DNA from: Folioceros fuciformis
Taxonomy: Eukaryota > Anthocerotophyta > Anthocerotopsida > Anthocerotales
DNA length: 49,632 bases
Direction: 5' to 3'
Assembly (NCBI GenBank): GCA_049999805.1
Contig: JBNGIO010006289.1
Span: 461,509 to 511,140, forward strand
Shown: one piece after another, positions 42,294-49,632 of the stretch
How positions within the stretch are numbered: the first letter of the stretch is position 1
How the letters are laid out: each line of letters begins with the position of its first letter
Position numbers and translations under genes: made by a program
The notes under the pieces: generated by a model
The model's database searches: none
What the model saw: the letters and a program-made list of their open reading frames with translations, nothing else
What the model was told of the DNA's origin: nothing

Positions 42294-45200
42294 CTATGCT
42301 GCCATGGCAATCGCTGTGACTGCCTTCTTTGATCCGGTCGCATTCCTAGTTGCTCTCTTCTGAGCTTGCACCCTGCTTGGTGGAAGGTGCAATCTGCTAA
42401 CCAAAGGCTTCGGAGCTCTTGTGATCCTGTCAAAACCTCGAACACAAACACAACCTGCATTTGTACAGAAATGTTGTTCAGTGAGCTGGTTCATAAAGTT
42501 CCGGGTAACCAGTTTCACAATTTCCAATGAAGGAGAGAAATCACAATTTTTTTGTAGTATTACCTGACCAACCGCATTCTCGAATCTCGTTCATGGTCAT
42601 TCCTGTGAGATAGGAGGAGTTAGAGATTAATTGGGGCTGACAACTACTGTAGGTTGCTGCCAAGAAACCACAAGGCGACTGGACAAGACATGCTTAAGCA
42701 CAGTGTCAGTGATCAGTTGGGGAGACTATGTACCTCTGTAGATGTTTGTGGCAGTTGTTCCAAAGAAGACCTTCTGCCGTCTCAAATTCCATAGCCAGCC
42801 TCTTGGCACTACGAGGGGGTCAATGCTACTCCTGTGATCCGCAAAAACCTGGACCATACACAGGTGTAAGATTTGAGATAATTTCACAAACCCACTCAAC
42901 ACCAGCTGAACCTCAGATGCCTCTGAGCTTAAAGGTGCAGGTACTACCTCATTCTTCTGGAAATATGTCCCATTCAAAGGGAAGGTGCCTCTCATGGCTG
43001 TTCTGCAAGGTATCTGTCATGAGCAAAAGATAGAGTGTGAATATCTACGACTTCCTTTTGTGTGGAACGGAAATGATTTATCAGGTCCAATCTAACAGAG
43101 GAGGAACTCAACGAGAAACAGTAATTTTGGAGACCCTCACCAGTAGTGTTCCTCGTACAGTCTCTGGGTCCTCGACACTGTTGGATTCAGATGACTTCTC
43201 ACGACCAAGGGTGCTTGACAGGAACTGCGAGCCTTCTCCTGCAAAATCCAGTTTGTACATTCCATCTTACACTGTACAGCGTTTGTATCTTCACCTATTC
43301 TGCTAGGCTGCTTGCATAAGAACTATACCTGGACTCCAAATTGCCAGCTGATAATAATAAGGATCAGCCCCTTCCCTCGGTTCGACCTGAGGAGACGAGT
43401 CCTGAATTTAGCACAGCGATGAAGGGTTGCATTCCCACTGTTGAATGCTGATACTCAATGCATAGGGGATGATGCTCGTTTACCTCTCTCAACAACGGAT
43501 GATCGTCCGGAAGTACATACCTGCAACCAAATTTTAGAGATACTGGCTGGCTGATCAGCAGGATGCTAAACTGCGGTAACCAAACATATCAAGGTACTGG
43601 TTTGAGATCTTACACGTCGTGGGTTGTTCTCAGTCTTTCCTGTTTCTTTAGTGGTATCGGTGACCGTGAAGCTATTTCTGGAGGGACTAGAACTAGCTCT
43701 CTGGATGATGAAGTACCAGGTGGCAGGTCATATGATACGGCATCGCCTTCATTTCTTGTGAACTCATGAGAGGCAGCCAAACAATTCCAACAGTTGTTGG
43801 GAGCTGAACAATTCCCACAGTTGTTGGGAGCTGAACAATCCCGACAGTTGTTGGGAGCTGAACAACCTCCACAGTTCTTGGGAGCTGAACAACCCCCACA
43901 GTTCTTGGGAGCTGAACAACCCCCACAGTTCTTGGGAGAACTACAAGTTGGTTCTCTAGAGTCCAGCTTCCTGCCCAAGCTCGACAAGTGAGCAAGCTCA
44001 TCAGTAGGGACCCGGCGATACTGGCTATATTCGTGCATCACCTCTTGATGGGCAGGTGTATCTAGATTCAAGAGGCTGGATGCTCGAAAGATACTCTGAC
44101 TTGAATATGGTCCAGCTTGTTTTGATGTAGTAACTTCCTGATAACAAAGATCCTCTATATCGGAGCAGTACGCCTCTTCAACAATAGGCTCAGGCGAATT
44201 AGGCTCTTCAATGATAGGCTGGCAAGCGGATGAATGAAGTTCCAATTTTGAACCGTCCAGAGGAAATCTTGGAGTCATATCTTCTGGAACTGTTCCTGGT
44301 GCCTCCAGTTGCAGGACCGCACCTCTGTTTCCAGTATCCTCAGGTCCTTTCAGTAGAAGTTGGGATCTGTCCACAAGGAAACTAGAAGTATTTAATATTT
44401 ACATTCTGACCCGTGCAAGTATTACACCCCGACACGTACAATGTGGCATTTATAGCAAGACCCAACACGACTCTTGCGAAAGTTAGGAACTGACCTGGCA
44501 AGGCTTTGGTAATGCTTACATTCGTCACGCATTGGACAAGCTTGACAATTCGGTTTACTTTTAGTGCAGAAAACCTGCATGATCAGTACTTAATTGAGTT
44601 CAGTGCGACCTGACAGCTGTGATCGAAACTGAAAAAGAACTTCGAATAGCTATATGTAGTTGACTGGCAGTAAGAACAGAAGGGTGAGAGGAGGCAGAGA
44701 GAAGTCACCTTGCCGAAGGTGATCATCTGATAATGGAGTTCATATCTGCATAAAGTTACCCCTCAAACGTCATTGCCATTCGCAAGCAACATGACAGGGT
44801 CTGAACTATCCAGGTCTCCAGGAGACTTCTGTCAGAAGAGATAACAAGAGGCAAGAGAAGCGTACAGAGTTTTTTGGTCCAATGAACACAGCCTTGGCCA
44901 CAAATATTGCTGTATATGTTCCTGCACTGGATACCTGCACATGAAAGAGCTTGCGGTGAGCACGAGAAGATGTAGATGGCTTTCGAAAGATACTACCAAG
45001 ACATAGTCGCTAAAGTCTTTGAAGAAGAACACGTACAGCTGCAGGAGATGTAAACTAAGTTCATCTGGCAAAGGTTCTAGAGGCACCCAACCAAGCCTCA
45101 CAACTATCCTCCCAACATTTGTGTCGACCTGCCACAAAAAATAATGCCATTGCTGAGATGACAAGCATGGAAGGATACAAAACAAAGGTAAACTTAAACA

Positions 45201-48200
45201 GCCAATTCCTACTCACTGGGAATGCAAGATGGTGGAGAGTCAACAAACGGATGCACTCCACACTCTTGACTCCTATTCCATGGATGCTGCTCAGAAAATC
45301 CCTGCGTGCCAAACACCAGAACAAAGTGTCAACCAAGTGTAGCCACCTCTGGAAACAAAGATAAACGAACACGTGGACCTACAGTCCAAGAACGTACCTA
45401 GTGATAGCTGGTGGAAGATCTCTAAGCCACTCCAGGTCAATAGTCCCAAGGTGTTGCTTGATGCGACTGAGGAAGTTCTGCAGGAAAATGCATATCAAAC
45501 AAGGTAATTCATGCACCGCGACACAACTTTGGAACGCTCCTGATCACCATCGAAATCATTCTCCCTTCCTTTGGCAATATAGATAAGATCATGAGGAGGC
45601 GCGACAAAAAAACCGCAGCTCATGCAATGAGTCGCATATAACACCCTTGCTCGAGGGAAGGTGAGTTTCCTTACGTGTATTCTTCCAGACAACATATAAT
45701 TCATTCCTCGTTCCCTGATTACTGATGCAACTTCTTGGACATCTGCCTTTAACACTGCTTCCCAATCAACTGCGTCCACCGGGGGATCTTTCCTAGGCAC
45801 CTCTCCAGACGGTCGAGGAGGAATCCTGTCTTTAACCAAGTCCCAATTAATTTCAATCTTCCGTTCTCCAGGGTCGGCCTCCATTTGTGCTCTCTGCGGC
45901 CCAGTTAAGCGAGGCTTCCTTGGTTTCCGATGAGAAGTGGCACGCTTAGCACCCTTCAACAGAGCTGGTCCATCATCAGAAACATTATCCCCGACAACTG
46001 TCAAAGTTTCGGACATGCTTGCTTTCAGCTCCGGGGAAATAATGGCAATTGGAACAGCCCCATAGTCACGTTCCCCATCAACAATCCTGCGATCCTGCAT
46101 CCGTGCAGGATTTACATCGTGGTGATCTTCTGAACTGGAAATACAACAGAGTCCACTGCCATTATCCACATTAGAGGGCAGATAGTCTCCAACCACCGTT
46201 GCATTGTCAGCATCTCCTTCCTGCTCAAGTTGCTTGTCAAATGCACCGTTCAACTGCTCACCAACTTTTTGCCTAGACGTGCAGTCATTTCCTGCTTGGC
46301 CAGGTGCACAAGCTGTAGCTTGCCCACGGTCAGTAGCAGTATCCACGACTGCAGACGAGCTACACCGTCCATCGTCCTCAGACAAGCATGATACCAGCAC
46401 CTCCGAGGACCTGGACGAATTGTCACAGGTGTGCTCGGGTGGAATCTGCTGAGCCCTGTTGCAAGCAAAATCCTCTTCATACCGCAATTCTGAAGCAGTT
46501 TGCACCTGAAGAGCTGCAGTTGCTTCATGTGTTTTTATGCTCATCAAGCAACTGCAGCTTTTCACCTCAACTCGTACATCCTCCTGTTGTCTGCCTTGGC
46601 AACGACAATGTTCTCCTTCCACAGGTCTCTTGAATGAATTTGAAGTCAAAGGCAAGGGGCATTCCAATGGACTGGCTGGGGAAGTTCTACATGACTGCAG
46701 ATAGTGGAAAACAGCTTCTCCCTGTTCCCTGCTCATGGTGTTACCAAAAGAATCAAGGCAACCAAAGTCACCATTTGAGCGATGAGGTACAAAATACCCT
46801 ATTTCAGCCATGGCCCGCCCTTGAGCCTCCTCTTGCCTGATCGTTTTCTCCTCGCTTCCCAACCGTGGGTTCACAATTGAAGGCAACGGACGGCTTGCAC
46901 AGCTTTCTTCAGGCACACTAGAATCTGGTGTACGATCTGAAGCGAAATCCATGCAATTTGTGACGGAGCTGGGCCTTGTCACATCCATCTTGCAAGCATT
47001 GAGTTGGTCCTTGTCTCCGGCTGTCCCATGGACATCACTAATGTTACCAGTGCCGGTTCGTCCATCGTCATCTTTCTTGTAAAGTTTCATGGGATATTTC
47101 GAAGCAAGGGCCATGAAGGCGCTACTGTAAACCCAAAAGCAGATGGAAACAAGTTGGTACTTGCTGCTCCTCTATGAAAGGGAATGCTGAAGACAAATGA
47201 GGCAAGGGCGAGCATACCTGGAAAGCTGATCAGACACATTCTGCGTAAGGAACACGCCCACCACAGAATCCACAACTGAACCCCACCAGGGAGTGAATTT
47301 ATGGTCCCCTGCCAGCGGACGAGAGAAACGTAAGGACACCAGAGAGGAAGAGGAGAGGGCAAGAGGAAGAAACAAGACGATGACGTGCGTACCTTGCACT
47401 TGACCCACTCTAAGGAGAAACAATTCCACCAAGCGTGTCATGGCAGCCTTCTCTGCTTCCCATTTCAGGGACTGGACGCCGTCCTCATCGATAAGCATGA
47501 GGTTGTCCATGATACATTTGAAGCGCCTTGCCGATGCTTCATCGTGCAACGCCTTGGCTCTAAACTTCTTCGGCTTCTTCGATGTCCGCTTGTCGCCTTG
47601 AAATAGGACCACATCGGTGACCTCGTTCCGGAGCACAATTGACAGCCTGAGCCTGCTCTCATCAATCGAGCATCCAGAGGCCTCCGTAAGTTGTGGCTGG
47701 TCCAAAGCCTGAGGAGCAAGCGCCAGCTGCAGATTGTGCGCTGGGGACATGCCAGCCTCCAGGCAGTGCTGCTGAACCACGGTGTTGTGAGACTCGAGGT
47801 GAGCATTCCGCACAGCCAGTGGGGAGGGAGAGACGGGGAGAACCCAGGACTCCGGAGAGTCTGCATTGTGGAAAGGCTGGATGCTCTCGTCCACGGTGCG
47901 ATCCGAGTGTTCGGAACTGGGCCATACGGGACAGACCTCATTCCCTGTGCTGTTGTTGGCGGCATTGCGCTGGAAGGCGTTGGCAGTCACCACGACCTGC
48001 GACCAACTAAGGTACAGATTACAGGAGTTACAGGTGCAGGAGGGCGGGTGCCCTGGCCCTGGTGATTGAACCGGCACTTCTGCACCATCAACAGCAGTTG
48101 CAGCAGTAGCAGCCTTGGCCCTGCCTCTCCTGCGCGACGCCGCTGTCTGGCCCTGAACCTCGCCCTCCGCCTTTCTTCTCTTCCTCGAAAACTTGTCCTT

Positions 48201-49607
48201 TTCCTCGCCCTCTGCCTTGCCCCTTCTCTTCGTTCGAGACTTCTCCGGCGTCTCCTTCCCCACGCTGTTGTCCACGAAATTGCGAATGCGTTGCTCTGCT
48301 GGATCCAACGTCTCCTGTTCAGCAGCAGGCTGCTGCTTCCTGGGCCTGCCCTGCTTCTTCCGAGGCTTGTCCGCCTTAGGCACCGCGGCCTTCTTTACCC
48401 GCCTGCGATCCTTGAACACCTTGGGCGTGTACTTTTTCCTGGGTTTGCGCTCTGGACTGGGCTCGCTGTTGAGATCGAACAGGCCGGGGCCATCCACCTT
48501 GCTCCTTTGGGTCAAGGGGACGGGCACTGGGACGGTGTCGGCCAAGGGAGCCTCCTGTAGCTGCTGCTGCGAAATTGGTAGCACCACCTCCAGCTCCCGT
48601 TCTCGGTCTGAGATTTGCAAGAGGGAGGCGGGGTCCTGGGAAGCGAGGGCGTCGGCGTCGGATGAATCCGTGAGCAATGCAAGAGGCCTTCTGAGAGGTT
48701 CGCATCTTTCGTGCGGAGTGACAGGCTCTTGAAGTGGCAGCTGTCCAGGGGCTACGGACTGTGCCTGTCCCGGTCCTGGCCTTGGAAATGCCTGATGGGA
48801 GGAGGAAGCATCGCGCGCGGCAGAGCTGCTGCAGTCAACGGAAGTGGAAGGCGGTCTGTGGGCCTGCGCCTGAGGCGAAGTCGGAATGTAGTGGGTGGCT
48901 GGTACTCCATAGGTCAAGCTCCTCCTGACCGAGGGCCTGAAAGGTTGTGTTTCCGCCGCTAGCCCATTCTGCTGCGTCTCAAAAATCGCAAACGCTTGCT
49001 CCACCACCAGCAGGGAGGAGGAGGGCCGGGATGTCAGGCCCGGAGCTTGCTGCTGCTCCTCCTCTGAGCGACGGCGAAAATGCTGCTGCGGCTGGTAAAG
49101 GAGCTGCGGTTGCTGAATGACCCTCTCCTGTTGCTGCCGGTACAGGAACTGCTGCTCCTGTTGCTGCATCAAATTCTCTTGCTGCTGCTGTTGCTGCATC
49201 AAATTCTCTTGCTGCTGCTGGTGCTGCATCAAATTCTCTTGTTGCTGCTGGTGCTGCATCAAATTCTCTTGCTGCTGCTGGTGCTGCATCAAATTCTCTT
49301 GCTGCTGCTGTTGCTGCATAAACTTCTCTTGCTGCTGCTGTTGCTGCATAAACTTCTCTTGCTGCTGCTGTTGCTGCATAAACTTCTCTTGCTGCTGCTG
49401 TTGCTGCATAAACTTCTCTTGCTGCTGCTGTTGCTGCATAAACTTCTCTTGCTGCTGCTGTTGCTGCATAAACTTCTCTTCCTGCGCATGCTGGTGCTCC
49501 TGATAATATAAAGGCGGCGCATGCTGCTGTTGCTGGTAATAAAAAGGCGGCGCCTGCTGCTGCTGGTAAAGGACCAGCGGCCGCGACTGCTGCGGCTGAT
49601 GCAGCAT
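42294..49607 (-). CDS. DEMETER/ROS1-like 5-methylcytosine DNA glycosylase
   Basis: Large minus-strand gene of at least a dozen exons, ending at 42294. ATG 49607 is the first in view, but the frame stays open to the right edge, so the start may lie outside. The protein begins with a Gln-rich repeat region, then a basic Lys/Arg/Pro linker with KPRKKQGRPRKQ. The split glycosylase domain follows: FTPWWGSVVDSVVGVFLTQN, RIHNFLSRIKQHLGTIDLEW, then the helix-hairpin-helix GIGVKSVECIRLLTLHHLAF. Its catalytic Lys is at 45265-45267 and its Asp (VDTNVGRI) at 45123-45125. The Fe-S cluster motif C-x6-C-x2-C-x5-C (FCTKSKPNCQACPMRDEC) lies in the exon at about 44494-44576. Exon 43614-44366 holds a Cys-rich repeat. 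The C-terminus has YVLPDDHPLL, YQLAIWSPG, IPCRTAMRGTFPLNGTYFQ and VRGFDRITRAPKPLVSRLHL. The family excises 5-methylcytosine to start active DNA demethylation. All catalytic residues are present. Confidence 0.95.
43781..43936 (-). repeat. 27-bp cysteine-rich coding repeat, about 6 copies
   Basis: Six tandem 27-bp units on the minus strand encode nine-residue units of the form SAP(K/N)NC(x)(x)C, for example SAPKNCGGC. Cysteines alternate C-x2-C and x5. The frame is validated because the downstream splice (43614 to 43520) continues into the conserved YVLPDDHPLL segment. Confidence 0.95.
49161..49485 (-). repeat. 30-bp Gln-rich coding minisatellite
   Basis: About eleven tandem 30-bp units near the N-terminus of the DEMETER-like protein, in two blocks. 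About six units read EKFM plus Gln, and about five read ENLM plus Gln/His. Confidence 0.93.
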
Positions 49608-49632
49608 GGAATTCCCATGGTAGGAGTAGGGG

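Noticed and set aside
49080-49511. Leucine- or cysteine-rich plus-strand frames opposite the Gln repeat
   Set aside because: These are antisense readings of the CAG/CAA minisatellite of the DEMETER-like gene.

Overview
This is nuclear DNA from a plant (streptophyte). It has intron-split genes, mostly with short introns of about 75-200 bp in the models traced, bounded by GT..AG. It encodes plant-specific families: a DEMETER/ROS1-type 5-methylcytosine DNA glycosylase, patatin-like phospholipase pPLA-I, CENH3 and several plastid-targeted proteins. Short introns, close packing and Ty3/gypsy remnants that end in a PHD-like finger suggest a non-seed plant (bryophyte or lycophyte grade) or a close algal relative. 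I cannot name the species. A run of 10 N at 6810-6819 shows this is scaffolded assembly sequence.

Layout, left to right. (1) 1-3035: an intronless BED-finger/hAT-like gene cut by the left edge. (2) 3036-5083: an AT-rich spacer with microsatellites. (3) 5084-6379 (minus): a chloroplast membrane protein, divergent across 135 bp from (4) 6515-13054 (plus), a plant codanin-1 homologue with a 21-residue tandem repeat interrupted by the assembly gap. (5) 14402-15042 (minus), a small plastid protein of the DUF6825 type, divergent from (6) 15169-16614 (plus), a six-exon conserved plastid protein. (7) 16783-17803 (minus): a five-exon centromeric histone H3 (CENH3), mostly invisible as open reading frames because each exon is short. 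(8) 18302-19122 (plus): Mediator subunit MED31. (9) 20272-24251 (plus): TFIID subunit TAF5. (10) 24873-30841 (plus): patatin-like phospholipase pPLA-I. (11) 31261-32877 (minus): a membrane-anchored TPM-domain protein, convergent on pPLA-I across a spacer rich in perfect hairpins. (12) About 33.9-42.2 kb: an AT-rich repeat island with a broken Ty3/gypsy pol fragment, LTR-like direct repeats and several tandem-repeat blocks. (13) 42294-49607 (minus): a near-complete DEMETER-like DNA glycosylase that may run off the right edge.

Many genes here act on chromatin or transcription: DEMETER-like demethylase, CENH3, codanin-1 (in animals a regulator of the H3-H4 chaperone ASF1), TAF5 and MED31. Nothing shows that they are co-regulated. 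The most unusual observations are three. The DEMETER homologue carries a six-copy, 27-bp cysteine-rich repeat between its Fe-S cluster and its C-terminal domain. The same protein lacks the cysteines normally found just before the C-terminal RRM-like domain. The CENH3 gene was recovered from five small exons whose phases all match.
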